Below are positions 47,586 through 56,791 of a DNA stretch of 64,000 bases, piece by piece. Numbering within the stretch: the first letter of the stretch is position 1; every line of letters begins with the position of its first letter. The translations under genes were made by a program, and so were the position numbers. The notes below the pieces were generated by a model, which was not told the DNA's origin, did not search any database, and saw only the letters and a list, made by a program, of their open reading frames with translations. The stretch lies in assembly GCF_900099895.1 (NCBI RefSeq), contig NZ_FNDY01000007.1, positions 1 to 64,000 on the forward strand, written 5' to 3'. This DNA is from Paenibacillus naphthalenovorans (GTDB lineage: Bacteria > Bacillota > Bacilli > Paenibacillales > NBRC-103111).

Positions 47586-48812
47586 ATGCTGTATGTGTAC
47601 GGAGCTTTGATGCCTTTAAGGGTGTTGGAGGAAATCCGTTTTTGGAAAATGCAGGAGAAGGAGCATACGGTCGTTATCCGCGAGCTTGTTCCGACGTTGG
47701 AACCGCAATTCGTTTTGCTGATGCAGCAATGGGAGGGCGTATTTGCCCAAACGGAGGCCGTTAGCGGACAGCTCATCGAAGCCGTGGTCCGTTCCCATCC
47801 GCCGATCAGCCCCTATTTGTCCGCACAAATCCAACAGCTGCTCTACATCTCCATCCGCCAATCGCGCGAATTCGTCAACCAGTTGTTTAACCTCATGAAA
47901 CAAAGCCAGCCTGTCCGGTCAAACCCAGTCATCCAGACGGTGGTTATGCATATTATTCGCGAATCGGAGTACTTTATTGGCGTGCTTCATGCCGCCAGCC
48001 CGGGACCATTCATGGACGAATATGTCTGGCCTCGGGAATTCGCAGTTAAAGAGGGAACGCCAGCACCATCGCCGGATACGGAGGAAAAAGCCCACATCCA
48101 CAGATTAAGCAGCGATGAAGAGTTAACCGCTACACAGGAAGGAACCTGGTCGTCGGGTATTAGACCTACGACACCGGCCCTGAAACCGGTGCCGATCGGT
48201 GGTCATGTGCTGCCGGCGCTCCCCTACGCTTATGATGCGTTGGAGCCGTATATCGATACGGAAACGATGAAGCTTCATCATGATAAACATCATAAGAGCT
48301 ATGTGGATGGTTTAAATTATGCGGAAACGATGCTGGCCAAAGCGAGGGAAAGCAATGATTTTGCGCTGGTGAAGCATTGGGAACGCGAACTCGCGTTTAA
48401 CGGTGCGGGGCATTACCTTCATACGATATTCTGGAATATCATGAAGCCCGGCGGCGGCGGACCGGCTACCGGACCGATTGCTGCCGAGATCAGGAAATCG
48501 TTCGGCAGCTTTGAAGCGTTTAAAAAGCAGTTTAGCTCAGCAGCGGATAAAGTGGAGGGTGGAGGCTGGGCTATTCTCGTATGGAGTCCGCGCAGCCATC
48601 GGCTGGAGATTTTACAGGCGGAAAAGCACCAAAATTTATCCCAATGGGATGTGATCCCTCTGCTTGTGCTGGATGTCTGGGAACACGCCTACTACCTCAA
48701 GTACAAGAATGAGCGGTCGAAGTATATCGAATCCTGGTGGCATACCATCAACTGGGATCATGTCAATGAGCGGTTCTCCGCCGCCCGGATGCTGAGGTGG
48801 CTTCCTTATTGA
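47586..48812 (+). CDS. DUF2935-superoxide dismutase (Fe/Mn) fusion
   Basis: 408 aa with the start at MLYVYGALMPLRVLEEIRFW after GGGGAGG. Residues 1-140 are a DUF2935-like helical domain (EIRFWKMQEKEHTVVIREL, ESEYFIGVL) with Glu/His pairs like a diiron/dimanganese bundle. Residues 145-200 are a linker. Residues 205-408 are a complete Fe/Mn SOD with metal ligands in KLHHDKHHKSYV, GAGHYLHTIFW and [12 protein letters not shown]. It removes superoxide. A separate sodA lies at 56118. The N-terminal domain may be a metal or redox partner. Confidence 0.9.
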   Translation: MLYVYGALMPLRVLEEIRFWKMQEKEHTVVIRELVPTLEPQFVLLMQQWEGVFAQTEAVSGQLIEAVVRSHPPISPYLSAQIQQLLYISIRQSREFVNQLFNLMKQSQPVRSNPVIQTVVMHIIRESEYFIGVLHAASPGPFMDEYVWPREFAVKEGTPAPSPDTEEKAHIHRLSSDEELTATQEGTWSSGIRPTTPALKPVPIGGHVLPALPYAYDALEPYIDTETMKLHHDKHHKSYVDGLNYAETMLAKARESNDFALVKHWERELAFNGAGHYLHTIFWNIMKPGGGGPATGPIAAEIRKSFGSFEAFKKQFSSAADKVEGGGWAILVWSPRSHRLEILQAEKHQNLSQWDVIPLLVLDVWEHAYYLKYKNERSKYIESWWHTINWDHVNERFSAARMLRWLPY

Positions 48813-48842
48813 CCGGTATATGTGAAATTATCCTTGCGGCAT

Positions 48843-48890
48843 GAACAAAAGCACCAGAGCGCTCATCCCATGCGCCCAGTGCTTTTGTTC
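48843..48890. terminator. Hairpin terminator between SOD fusion and folE
   Basis: GAACAAAAGCAC and GTGCTTTTGTTC form a 12-bp perfect stem around an inner GAGCGC-like loop, between the convergent genes. A/T-rich stem base can serve both directions. Confidence 0.7.
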
Positions 48891-48937
48891 AACTGCGTTA
48901 TCCGGTTTGGACAAACCATCGCAAACGGCCTATGTCA

Positions 48938-49528
48938 TTACTCCTTTACCAGAGCAAGAAACTCAGCCCGCGCAGCCGCGTCCTTGCGGAACAAGCCCCG
49001 AACGGCAGAGGTCACGGTCTTGCTGCCCGGCTTCTTCACACCGCGGGCGCACATGCACAGATGCTCCCCTTCCACGACGACCATACAACCGTGCGGCTCC
49101 AGCACCTCTTCTATAATATCAGCAATCTCCGAGGTGATTCTCTCTTGTACCTGCAATCGGCGGGTCACCGCTTCCACGAGCCGGGCAAATTTGCTGAGTC
49201 CGGCAATCTTGCCGCTCGGAATATACCCGATATGAATCTTGCCGAAAAAAGGCGCCATATGATGCTCGCACTGGCTGTAGTACACGATATCCTTGACGAT
49301 GACAAGCTCCTCGTGCTTTTCATCGAAAGCCACGCCCAAAATCTCCCTGAAGTCGGCCTCATAGCCCGCAAAAATTTCTTCATACATGCGCGTTACCCTC
49401 GCAGGGGTATCCAGCAGCCCTTCCCTGTCCACATCCTCGCCAATTAAACGCAAAATTTGGCGAATATGCTCTTCGATTTGTTCGCGGTTTTCGGCAACCA
49501 GACGGTTCTTATATTCCTTCGCCGGCAT
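48938..49528 (-). CDS. folE: GTP cyclohydrolase I
   Basis: 196 aa, start at [16 protein letters not shown] after GGGGGAATGACG (an ATG two codons earlier is too close to the site). Zinc ligands in [20 protein letters not shown] and [14 protein letters not shown]; catalytic [19 protein letters not shown]. First step of folate (or queuosine) synthesis, converting GTP to dihydroneopterin triphosphate. A queG gene lies 2 kb away, which fits a queuosine link but does not prove it. Confidence 0.97.
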   Translation of the reverse strand: MPAKEYKNRLVAENREQIEEHIRQILRLIGEDVDREGLLDTPARVTRMYEEIFAGYEADFREILGVAFDEKHEELVIVKDIVYYSQCEHHMAPFFGKIHIGYIPSGKIAGLSKFARLVEAVTRRLQVQERITSEIADIIEEVLEPHGCMVVVEGEHLCMCARGVKKPGSKTVTSAVRGLFRKDAAARAEFLALVKE

Positions 49529-49598
49529 CGTCATTCCCCCTTCTTTTCAAATTTTCGATGGTGCAAAGAAGAAAGCCTGCGCCTTGAAGGCTTCAGGC

Positions 49599-49814
49599 TC
49601 ACGGACGAAACTTTTGATTTTTCATCATCTGCTGCATTTTCTGCATTTGCTGTTTGTTCAAGTTATAGCCCATCTGCTTGGCCATACGCTGCAGCATTTC
49701 CGGGTTGCTCTGCATTTTTTCGAGCTGCTTGCGCAAATAGTAGACGCCGATAAAGAAACCGCCTACCCCTCCAACCAATAGCGCAATAACTCCTGTAATG
49801 ATATATCCCCACAT
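49599..49814 (-). CDS. yneF: YneF family membrane protein (UPF0154)
   Basis: 71 aa. One N-terminal membrane helix (YIITGVIALLVGGVGGFFIG) and a Gln/Met-rich cytosolic tail (NPEMLQRMAKQMGYNLNKQQ). This is the conserved YneF pattern of Bacillota. Function unknown. Confidence 0.93.
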   Translation of the reverse strand: MWGYIITGVIALLVGGVGGFFIGVYYLRKQLEKMQSNPEMLQRMAKQMGYNLNKQQMQKMQQMMKNQKFRP

Positions 49815-49903
49815 GTTGAACCTTCACCTCAAACGATGGATGTCATTTAATCATCATAGCATGTCAAGACTGCCGTTACAAATGGTTTTGCAAAGCTTTT
49901 TCA

Positions 49904-50932
49904 TTAGGTCAGCACACCATCAATAAATATGGTCGTATGCTTAGCCAGATCGATTTCCTTGATCTCAAGGTCATCCGCGCTGCCCTTGACGACACGTACG
50001 ATAGGACGGCCCGGCAGTCCGCGGTGCTGTCCTACGACTACCCCCGTTTCCCGGGTCGATAACCTGACGGAAGAGCCGGTAGGGTAAACCGACACGATGC
50101 GCAGAAATTGAATGACAATCTCCCGGTCCAGCTTGTCCCCCGCCAGCACCATCATGCGTTCACAAGCTTCATGCGGCAGCATTCTCCGTCCTTCCGACAA
50201 ATCGGACAGCAGGTTGTCATATGTATTGGCTACGGCGGTGATTTTCGCATACAAATGGATTTCATCGCCTGTCAAACGCCGCGGCAGACCTTGTCCGTCC
50301 ATCGTTTCATGATGCTGAAATGCCACATGGGCGATCAACAGGTTCAGCTCTCTCTTCGATTTCAGCACCTCGAAGCCCCGCCACGTATGATGCCTTTTCC
50401 TATCGGGGCTTTCGTCATCTGTGATCTTGTCCAGCTTGCCTATATCGTGCATCAGCGCTCCAATGGCCAGCTCTCTCAATTGCGGCATGGAGAGTCCCAG
50501 ATTGATCCCGATCAAGGTGGACATCATACAAACGTTAATGGCATGCACGTACATCTCGTTATCTTCCGTACGGATATCGGATAATTGCACCAGCACTTCC
50601 TTGTTTTGCATGATCTCTTCCAGGAGATTATCGATACTTCCAATGACGTGCTTGGTGTTAAAATCTTTACCGGACCGGATCGAATGGAACGTTTCTCCCA
50701 TTTGCTTCATCACAATCTGTTTCGTTTCCTCCGATACAAGCTCGGGAATCTCGATGTCTTCAAACTGCAAATCCTTAATATAGATCATGGTGACACCGAT
50801 CCGCTTGAGCGTCGTAATCATGTAAACGGTCAACTGTACGCCTTCCGATAACAGGACCGATCCGTTCGCCGAGAAAATCGTACGTCCTAAATATTGCCCT
50901 GGCTCTACATTATCAATATGCACATACCTCAT
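49904..50932 (-). CDS. HD-GYP domain phosphodiesterase-like protein
   Basis: 342 aa. The N-terminal 100 residues are DUF3391-like. HD-GYP core: HAINVCMMS near residue 130, HDIGKLDKI near 162, and HHETMDGQGLPRRLTGDEIH near 211 where most members have GYP. Family members degrade cyclic-di-GMP. Here GLP replaces GYP but the metal-binding HD residues are kept. Last gene of the operon with ogt and queG (4-bp overlap with ogt). Confidence 0.9.
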   Translation of the reverse strand: MRYVHIDNVEPGQYLGRTIFSANGSVLLSEGVQLTVYMITTLKRIGVTMIYIKDLQFEDIEIPELVSEETKQIVMKQMGETFHSIRSGKDFNTKHVIGSIDNLLEEIMQNKEVLVQLSDIRTEDNEMYVHAINVCMMSTLIGINLGLSMPQLRELAIGALMHDIGKLDKITDDESPDRKRHHTWRGFEVLKSKRELNLLIAHVAFQHHETMDGQGLPRRLTGDEIHLYAKITAVANTYDNLLSDLSEGRRMLPHEACERMMVLAGDKLDREIVIQFLRIVSVYPTGSSVRLSTRETGVVVGQHRGLPGRPIVRVVKGSADDLEIKEIDLAKHTTIFIDGVLT

Positions 50933-51459
50933 GGCTGATCTCCTTCCATCGAAAAGCCTTCGTGCTGAAGCAAAAAGGTTTTTTTGTCAAGCCCGCCGCC
51001 ATAGCCGACCAAGGTTCCGTTTGCGCCGATCACTCGATGGCAGGGAACGATAATCGGGACCGGGTTGCCATTATTGGCACCTCCTACCGCCCGAACCGCT
51101 TTAGGCGAGCCGATCCGTTCGGCGATATCCTTGTACGAACGAGTGCTCCCGAACGGAATCTCCGTAAGCGCCTCCCAGACTTTCACTTGAAAGGGGGTTC
51201 CCTTCAGATCCAAAGGCAAATGAAAGGAGTGCAGCGCTCCGGCAAAATAATCCCGAAGCTGTCCCGCTGCTTCGGCCAGCGACTTCGGAGCCCGCTCCCA
51301 TTCTTCCGTTCCATAGCGGAGCCGGGACCACGCTCTGAGCTTAGTCTCCGTCTCCTTAAACGTTCCGAATTCAATGGAACACAAGCCTTTATCGCTCCAT
51401 CCCAACGTCAACGGCCCGATGGGCGATTCCATTTCATCATATCTAATTCGACTTGTCAT
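50929..51459 (-). CDS. ogt: Methylated-DNA--protein-cysteine methyltransferase
   Basis: 176 aa, start at MTSRIRYDEMESPIG after AGGTGG. Active-site motif IVPCHRVIGANGTLVGYGG, plus EIPFGSTRSYKDIAERIGSP. It repairs O6-alkylguanine by transferring the alkyl group to its own Cys. It abuts queG and overlaps the HD-GYP gene. Confidence 0.96.
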   Translation of the reverse strand: MTSRIRYDEMESPIGPLTLGWSDKGLCSIEFGTFKETETKLRAWSRLRYGTEEWERAPKSLAEAAGQLRDYFAGALHSFHLPLDLKGTPFQVKVWEALTEIPFGSTRSYKDIAERIGSPKAVRAVGGANNGNPVPIIVPCHRVIGANGTLVGYGGGLDKKTFLLQHEGFSMEGDQP

Positions 51460-51460
51460 A

Positions 51461-52630
51461 TCATTCCACCTGCTGCCCCTCCGCATATTGGCTTATCGCT
51501 TTGGCGAGCTCGCGCCGCACCGCTTCGTCCTGTTCCTTCCCGGCTGCCGCTTCCAGCGCCTCACGGGCTTCCGCTCCGCCGATTCGGCCCAACGCCCACA
51601 CAGCCGCACCGCGAATTTCAGGACGCTCGTCGGTCCGCAGCAGATGGATCAATTCCGGGACCGCCGTCTTATCGCGGAAATTTCCGAGCGCCAGAATCGC
51701 GTTGCGCTGGATCGGCTTACGTCCTCGCCATGCAGCCGCGCTTGAGCCGAAACGCTCTTTGAATTCGCGGTTCGACAGGAACAGCAGCGGCTTAAGCAGC
51801 GGCTTCACCAGTTCCGGGTCAGGCTCAAGCTCCGGATGATGATCCGCATGCATTCCTTTGTTCTTCGGACAGACGATTTGGCAAGTATCACAGCCGTACA
51901 GCCGGTTTCCGATCTTGCGCTTCAACTCATCATCTTCGATGTGCCCCTTGGTCTGCGTAAGATACGAAACGCAGCGCTGCGCGTTGAGCTGACCCGGCCC
52001 GACAAGAGCTCCCGTCGGACAGGCATCGATGCATAGCGTGCAGTCCCCGCAGCTCTCCGTTACAGGCGTATCCGGCGGGAACGGCACATTCGTGATCAGC
52101 TCGCCCAGATACACCCAAGAGCCCCATTCCGGCGTGATGACCGAACAGTTTTTACCCAACCAGCCAATGCCGGCCCGTTTGGCCACCGCACGGTCCACCA
52201 GCGCCCCGGTATCGACCATGCTGACCGTCCGGGCTCCCGGCACCCGTTCCCGGATCCACTGCTCAAGCCGTTCAAGCCGGTTTCGCAGCACATGATGATA
52301 ATCCGTTCCCCAGGCGGAACGTGACAATATGCCACGGTAGGCGCCCGGTTCCGACCTGGGCGGATTCTTCATCTTCGACGGATAGGCCACCGCGATGGAG
52401 ATTATCGATCTCGGCGCTTTCAACGTTAAAGCCGGATCCACCCGTTTATCGATATCGGGCTCCTCGAACCCCGATTCATATCCTTTTTCACGATGCTTTA
52501 AGAGAATATCCTTCAACTCAACGAACGGATCTGCTGAGGCAAAACCGATTTTATCAATTCCAAGCCGGGGAGCATCCGCCCGCAGTTCTTCCTTCAGCCG
52601 GGCCCAATCCACAGCTTCATTTTTAACCAT
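51461..52630 (-). CDS. queG: Epoxyqueuosine reductase
   Basis: 389 aa with the start at MVKNEAVDWARLKEE after GGAGGAGCC; ten upstream codons are not needed. Two 4Fe-4S motifs: CGDCTLCIDACPTGAL near residue 190 and YGCDTCQIVCPKNK near 240. VDTGALVDRAVAKRAGIGW is the QueG signature. C-terminal HEAT-like repeats. It does the last step of tRNA queuosine synthesis with cobalamin. Its start overlaps the stop of the signal-peptidase remnant (TAATG), which supplies its ribosome binding site. Confidence 0.96.
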   Translation of the reverse strand: MVKNEAVDWARLKEELRADAPRLGIDKIGFASADPFVELKDILLKHREKGYESGFEEPDIDKRVDPALTLKAPRSIISIAVAYPSKMKNPPRSEPGAYRGILSRSAWGTDYHHVLRNRLERLEQWIRERVPGARTVSMVDTGALVDRAVAKRAGIGWLGKNCSVITPEWGSWVYLGELITNVPFPPDTPVTESCGDCTLCIDACPTGALVGPGQLNAQRCVSYLTQTKGHIEDDELKRKIGNRLYGCDTCQIVCPKNKGMHADHHPELEPDPELVKPLLKPLLFLSNREFKERFGSSAAAWRGRKPIQRNAILALGNFRDKTAVPELIHLLRTDERPEIRGAAVWALGRIGGAEAREALEAAAGKEQDEAVRRELAKAISQYAEGQQVE

Positions 52631-52929
52631 TACAGGCTCCTCCATTGTTTTGGCGGCCATACGATCATCTCTGCCCGCCCCTCCACTTTCGATAGCGGGA
52701 CCGCTCCGAAGCTTCGGCTGTCGTTGCTGGCATACCGATGCCGGTTGTCCCCCATGACGAACAGATGGCCTTCCATGATGATATACGGTTCGAACCGCCC
52801 GTCTTCTATTAAACTATCCGTATAAGACTCGTGCAACCCTTGGGGAGTTGAGGCTTTCCTCCGGTTGAGGTTCTGTTTCATCGGGAGAACACAGCCGTAT
52901 CCTATCCCTCCGCTCCGTGTTCTCTCCAT
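52630..52929 (-). pseudogene. Signal peptidase I remnant, C-terminal part
   Basis: 99 codons. EGHLFVMGDNRHRYASNDSR, SFGAVPLSKVEG matches boxes D and E of type I signal peptidases. The membrane anchor and boxes with the catalytic Ser and Lys are absent; upstream DNA belongs to a DUF402 gene. So it cannot be an active peptidase. It is still open and translationally coupled to queG, so it may be kept as a leader. Confidence 0.75.
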
Positions 52930-53453
52930 CGCTCATAGTAAAACTTGATGTGCTCATCACGAAAAGGCGGTTCGGCTCCCTGCACCCGCGCCAGCAGCGC
53001 CTTCAATCCCTGCTTCACTTTGCCGTCGACAACAGAGGAATAATGATACAGCTGCTTGTGCTGCTCGTATTCCTCCTGATCGACAACGTATACCTCCCCG
53101 CCCGGCATCCGTATGACATCCAAATCATAATCAATATAGGTGATCACCCTGCCGTTGACATAAGGCGGAGAGGCGACATTGCAGTAATAACGAATACCGT
53201 TGTCTTCCAGCAAAGCCACAACATTAAACCACTGCTTCGGAATAAAAAACGACACGCCTGGAATTCGGCTTACCCATTCCTTTCCGTCCGCCTCGACAAT
53301 TTTGGTTTGACTGTTGATGAGCACCAGCATCGCTTCTTTGCGATGATCTTCATGGAGCAGGCCTTCAGGCACAAGCCAATTTTTCAGCCACATCCGGTGC
53401 AGGTGCCCGTCGTGCTTGAAGCTTTTGATTACATACGATGAGAAAGTGTTCAT
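52902..53453 (-). CDS. DUF402 (Ntdp-type) nucleoside phosphatase
   Basis: 183 aa starting MNTFSSYVIKSFKHDG (AGGGTCAGG upstream). SFKHDGHLHRMWLKNWLV, WFNVVALLEDNGIRYYCNVA, ITYIDYDLDVI and a C-terminal FYYERW are the pattern of B. subtilis YgaC-like proteins, which hydrolyse nucleoside di/triphosphates. First gene of the DUF402-lepB'-queG-ogt-HD-GYP cluster. Confidence 0.87.
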   Translation of the reverse strand: MNTFSSYVIKSFKHDGHLHRMWLKNWLVPEGLLHEDHRKEAMLVLINSQTKIVEADGKEWVSRIPGVSFFIPKQWFNVVALLEDNGIRYYCNVASPPYVNGRVITYIDYDLDVIRMPGGEVYVVDQEEYEQHKQLYHYSSVVDGKVKQGLKALLARVQGAEPPFRDEHIKFYYERWREHGAEG

Positions 53454-53583
53454 CCGGTCCTGACCCTTCTGCATTTTCGGCACCCGGCCGGCATGCGCTT
53501 TGCTTGTTTGTCCCCTTAATCTTTGATCTTAGCATAAACTTATGCAGAACAGCTTTCAAGAGTCTGGTCCCGATCGGGAATAC

Positions 53584-53630
53584 AAAAAAAGCATAACTGC
53601 GAAAGCCGCAACAGCTCCCCGTTATGCCCC
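53584..53630 (-). terminator. Terminator of the GNAT gene
   Basis: Minus strand GCATAAC, long inner stem-loop with GCGGCTTTCGC, GTTATGC (plus 53591-53627), then TTTTTTTG. Confidence 0.75.
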
Positions 53631-53663
53631 ATGTATTAATAAAAGCCTGATTCTGCTTGTTAT

Positions 53664-54116
53664 TTACCCGTTAACAATGCTTAACCGGTGGGCCGTCCGG
53701 GAAAAATCGGTCGATTGGTATCCGGCCTTTTCATAAACCGGAAGCACTACTTCGTTATGCACATCAACCGTTACCATAATACGGCGCACCTTGCGTCCCA
53801 GGAATCTTTGCCGGAGCGACTCGATCAGCGCTTGACCGATTCCACGCCGCTGATGCTGCTGCTCTACCGCGATCCGGTAGTAATAGCCATTGTCATTGTC
53901 GATCGTTCCTACGATCACTCCGACAATCTTGCCCTCTTCCTCGGCCACCAGGACGAGTTCGCTATCCCACGACAACTGCCGGGCGAAAGCTTCCATCGTC
54001 TCCTGATAACAGGGTTCGGACAATACATTCTTGAAAAGCTCGGTGACCGAAACGTAATCAGACAAATAAAAAGTACGAACCTGATAGGAATTTACAAGCA
54101 TATTAAACTCCCCCAC
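53664..54116 (-). CDS. GNAT-family N-acetyltransferase
   Basis: 150 aa. Acetyl-CoA loop AVEQQHQRRGIGQALIESLR (residues about 88-107), then a VTVDVHNEVVLPVYEKAGYQ strand-turn. It moves an acetyl group to an amine of unknown acceptor. Single gene with a terminator. Confidence 0.9.
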   Translation of the reverse strand: MGEFNMLVNSYQVRTFYLSDYVSVTELFKNVLSEPCYQETMEAFARQLSWDSELVLVAEEEGKIVGVIVGTIDNDNGYYYRIAVEQQHQRRGIGQALIESLRQRFLGRKVRRIMVTVDVHNEVVLPVYEKAGYQSTDFSRTAHRLSIVNG

Positions 54117-54316
54117 CTTGTGTGCTATTTATACAGAATACCACAAATATCGCAAAATTCCTTCTAAAATTGTATAAAAAGACACATTTATTTTCATTTT
54201 CTCGGTAAAGCGCTTTATATTAAGCGGTTTCAAGGAAATAAACAAGAAGATTAACATATTTTTACTTTCATTTCTTACTACGATAGATATGCCGTTCATA
54301 GGATTCGTATTCAAAA

Positions 54317-54353
54317 GAATAACAAGCCTTTCCGGCTCATTATTCCTTTTTTT
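54317..54353 (+). terminator. Plus-strand terminator-like hairpin without an obvious gene
   Basis: GAATAA..AGCC, loop TTTCC, GGCT..TTATTC followed by CCTTTTTTTT. No plus-strand gene is seen upstream. Confidence 0.5.
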
Positions 54354-54404
54354 TCTATTCCTTCCATAAGATTAAGGAGATTTATAGACATAACGAAATG
54401 AAAA

Positions 54405-54440
54405 AACAAAACCGTCCTCTGCCTATGCAAAGAACGGTCA
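54405..54440 (-). terminator. Terminator of xylA
   Basis: Minus strand ACCGTTCTTTGC, loop ATAG, GCAGAGGACGGT (two G-U pairs) then TTTGTTTTTTC. Confidence 0.82.
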
Positions 54441-54450
54441 TTGACATTTC

Positions 54451-55617
54451 TTATCTTACCCCAAACAAAATTTCGCAAGTGAGCTGGTCCAGCCTCTCAT
54501 ACGGTATGCCTTCCGCGCCAATGGCTGTACGGTCCACCTGATAGCTCTGGAGAGCTTTGAGGCTTTCCGGCGAGAATTTGAAGTCGAAGTCCGGAAGCTC
54601 CAGCTTCTTGCCGTTCATTTCTGCGATGAGCGCTTGAATCTCCTGGTCCGCATTAAATTGCGCCACTTTTTCCTTGAGGATCAAGTAGGTTCTCATGCAG
54701 CCCTTGGCGAACTCAATGACGCCTTGACGGTCTTCTGTACGCAGTGCATGGGCGTCAAAATGCTTCATTCCGGTGTATTGATAATCCTCCAGCAGTTTCA
54801 CGAGAAAGAATGCTTCCTTAATACCGTCGGATCCGAAGCGCAGGTCTTGGTCGAAGCGGCTCATCTTCTGATCGTTCAAGTCAATGTGGAACAGCTTGCC
54901 GGCCTCCAACGCCTGGGCTACCGCATGATAGAAGTTAAGTCCGGCCATGCGCTCGTGCGCCACCTCCGGATTAACGCCAACCATGTCCGGATAATCAAGT
55001 GTGGCAATCATGCCGAGCATAGCCCCCGTCGTCGGCAGATAAATGTCGGCGCGCGGCTCGTTCGGCTTGGCTTCAAGCGCAAACTTATATCCGTACTTTT
55101 GCGACAGGTTGTATTCACACAGGTAGTTCAACGCTTCACGGTAACGCTTCATAGCCTCGACGGCATTCTTGCCTGCATCGACCTCGGAGCCCTCACGCCC
55201 GCCCCACAGTACGAACACTTCCGCTCCAAGCTCGGCGCCCAAATCCATGGACTCTATCGTCTTTTGGAGCGCATAAGCGCGGACGCGCGGATCGTTAGAG
55301 GTGAAAGCACCGTCTTTAAAGATCGGATCGGTAAACAGGCTGACCGTAACCATCGGGACCTTCAAACCGGTTTGTTCCAAAGCACATCTGAATCCGCTTA
55401 CAATCCGCTGCTTTTCAACAGGCGTCGCATCGATCGGAACAAGATCGTTATCGTGGAAGTTTACGCCGTAAGCTCCAAGCTCCGCAAGCATATGTACGGC
55501 TTCCACAGGAGAAAACCCATCGCGTACGGGCAGGCCGAACGGGTCGCGCCCCGGATTGCCGACAGTCCATAAACCAAATGTAAAGCGGTCTTCTTTGACG
55601 GGGATGAATTTACTCAT
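54451..55617 (-). CDS. xylA: Xylose isomerase (actinobacterial-type, class I)
   Basis: 388 aa, start at [19 protein letters not shown] after GGAGGTG. Metal and substrate residues in [72 protein letters not shown] and [12 protein letters not shown]. It interconverts D-xylose and D-xylulose (and glucose/fructose). It stands alone here: no xylB or xylR beside it. A palindromic operator lies in its leader. Confidence 0.97.
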   Translation of the reverse strand: MSKFIPVKEDRFTFGLWTVGNPGRDPFGLPVRDGFSPVEAVHMLAELGAYGVNFHDNDLVPIDATPVEKQRIVSGFRCALEQTGLKVPMVTVSLFTDPIFKDGAFTSNDPRVRAYALQKTIESMDLGAELGAEVFVLWGGREGSEVDAGKNAVEAMKRYREALNYLCEYNLSQKYGYKFALEAKPNEPRADIYLPTTGAMLGMIATLDYPDMVGVNPEVAHERMAGLNFYHAVAQALEAGKLFHIDLNDQKMSRFDQDLRFGSDGIKEAFFLVKLLEDYQYTGMKHFDAHALRTEDRQGVIEFAKGCMRTYLILKEKVAQFNADQEIQALIAEMNGKKLELPDFDFKFSPESLKALQSYQVDRTAIGAEGIPYERLDQLTCEILFGVR

Positions 55618-55639
55618 AAAGCGCACCTCCGGATATACT

Positions 55640-55658
55640 TTGTTTATTTAATAAACAA
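55640..55658. promoter_or_regulatory. Palindromic operator before xylA (XylR-type)
   Basis: TTGTTTATTTAATAAACAA is a perfect inverted repeat of 9-bp arms around one base, 22-40 bp before the xylA start. XylR repressors bind GTTT/AAAC-rich palindromes in this place, so xylose induction is likely. Confidence 0.65.
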
Positions 55659-55802
55659 TCTTTCGGATTTAGTGTACCATCGAACATAAGAAAAGAAAAG
55701 AGAAAAAATTTGCGGAATTCGAGCTGATGATTCATGTATAAAAGCTGACGCAAGGTGAAACGATAATCCGGAAAACGCTGAGTATCCGAAAGGAGGAGAC
55801 CG

Positions 55803-56012
55803 ATGACGGAGCGGCTGACCGGCGGACCAGTACGCCGGATTCATGAATTGAATGACAGGAAGACGTCCGAGTGGACCTCTGAAGAACTGCATTACCATCA
55901 GAGGGCCATGAGCGACTTATCCCCATGGCTGAACGCGCAAGGTACGGCCATGCTCGGACAAATCATTACGGAAATCGAACATCGGGGCGGCGTGCAGTCT
56001 CAAGGGCCGTAA
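55803..56012 (+). CDS. Small conserved hypothetical protein
   Basis: 69 aa, with AAAGGAGGAG before ATG. Polar, helical (EWTSEELHYHQRAMSDLSPW, LNAQGTAMLGQIITEIEHR). It is divergent from xylA and upstream of sodA. No family recognised; the strong ribosome binding site argues it is real. Confidence 0.7.
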   Translation: MTERLTGGPVRRIHELNDRKTSEWTSEELHYHQRAMSDLSPWLNAQGTAMLGQIITEIEHRGGVQSQGP

Positions 56013-56117
56013 CGAGACTGTAATCAATACTTAATATACATAAATGTTGATTTTATATAAAAAATAGGCGTATAATAAAACTTGGAAATTTATATATCCT
56101 AGGAGGTAGATTTGAAG

Positions 56118-56732
56118 ATGGCACACCAATTACCGGCACTTCCTTATCCAAACAACGCGCTCGAGCCTTACATTGACGAACTGACCATGACGATTCACCA
56201 CGATCGTCACCACAACACATACGTAACGAACTTGAACGCGGCATTGGAAGGGCATGCTGACCTTCAGTCCAAAAGCGTTGAAGAGCTCATTGCCGACCTG
56301 AACAGCGTACCTGAAGCTATTCGTACCGCAGTTCGCAACAATGGCGGCGGCCACGCTAACCACTCCCTGTTCTGGGAAACGATCGGCCCTAACGGCGGCG
56401 GCACTCCAAGCGGCAAGCTGGCTGACGCAATCAACAACGAGCTCGGCGGTTTCGATAAATTCAAAGAAGACTTTACCAAAGCGGCCACTACCCGTTTTGG
56501 CTCCGGTTGGGCTTTCCTTGCCGTATCCAAAGACGGCAAGCTGAAAGTATACAGCCTGCCAAACCAAGACAGCCCGATCATGGAAGGCGACACGCCGATC
56601 CTCGGACTGGACGTATGGGAGCACGCTTACTACCTGAAGTACCAAAACAAACGCCCTGACTACATTGCAGCATTCTGGAACGTTGTCAACTGGGCTGAAG
56701 TAGGCAAACGTTACGAAGCTGCTGTAAAGTAA
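56118..56732 (+). CDS. sodA: Superoxide dismutase (Mn/Fe)
   Basis: 204 aa, start [18 protein letters not shown] after AGGAGGTAG (a TTG two codons earlier is possible). Metal ligands in [24 protein letters not shown] and [12 protein letters not shown] are intact. Main cytosolic superoxide detoxification. Normal length, unlike the fused SOD at 47586. Own terminator. Confidence 0.97.
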   Translation: MAHQLPALPYPNNALEPYIDELTMTIHHDRHHNTYVTNLNAALEGHADLQSKSVEELIADLNSVPEAIRTAVRNNGGGHANHSLFWETIGPNGGGTPSGKLADAINNELGGFDKFKEDFTKAATTRFGSGWAFLAVSKDGKLKVYSLPNQDSPIMEGDTPILGLDVWEHAYYLKYQNKRPDYIAAFWNVVNWAEVGKRYEAAVK

Positions 56733-56746
56733 CGTTCTTTCATAAT

Positions 56747-56785
56747 AAAGACCGCTCGGTATTTTCTCCGAGCGGTCTTTTTGCG
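56747..56785. terminator. Bidirectional terminator between sodA and the LysE gene
   Basis: AAAGACCGCTCGG, loop, CCGAGCGGTCTTT (13-bp stem) then TTTTT on plus and ATTATG on minus. Confidence 0.9.
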
Positions 56786-56791
56786 CTGTCT

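Larger units (their letters stand above)
54117..54450. other. AT-rich intergenic region before xylA's terminator
   Basis: About 330 bp without a convincing gene (a 61-codon minus frame lacks a ribosome binding site). It holds a plus-oriented hairpin with T-run at 54317-54353 and the xylA terminator at 54405-54440. Confidence 0.5.
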
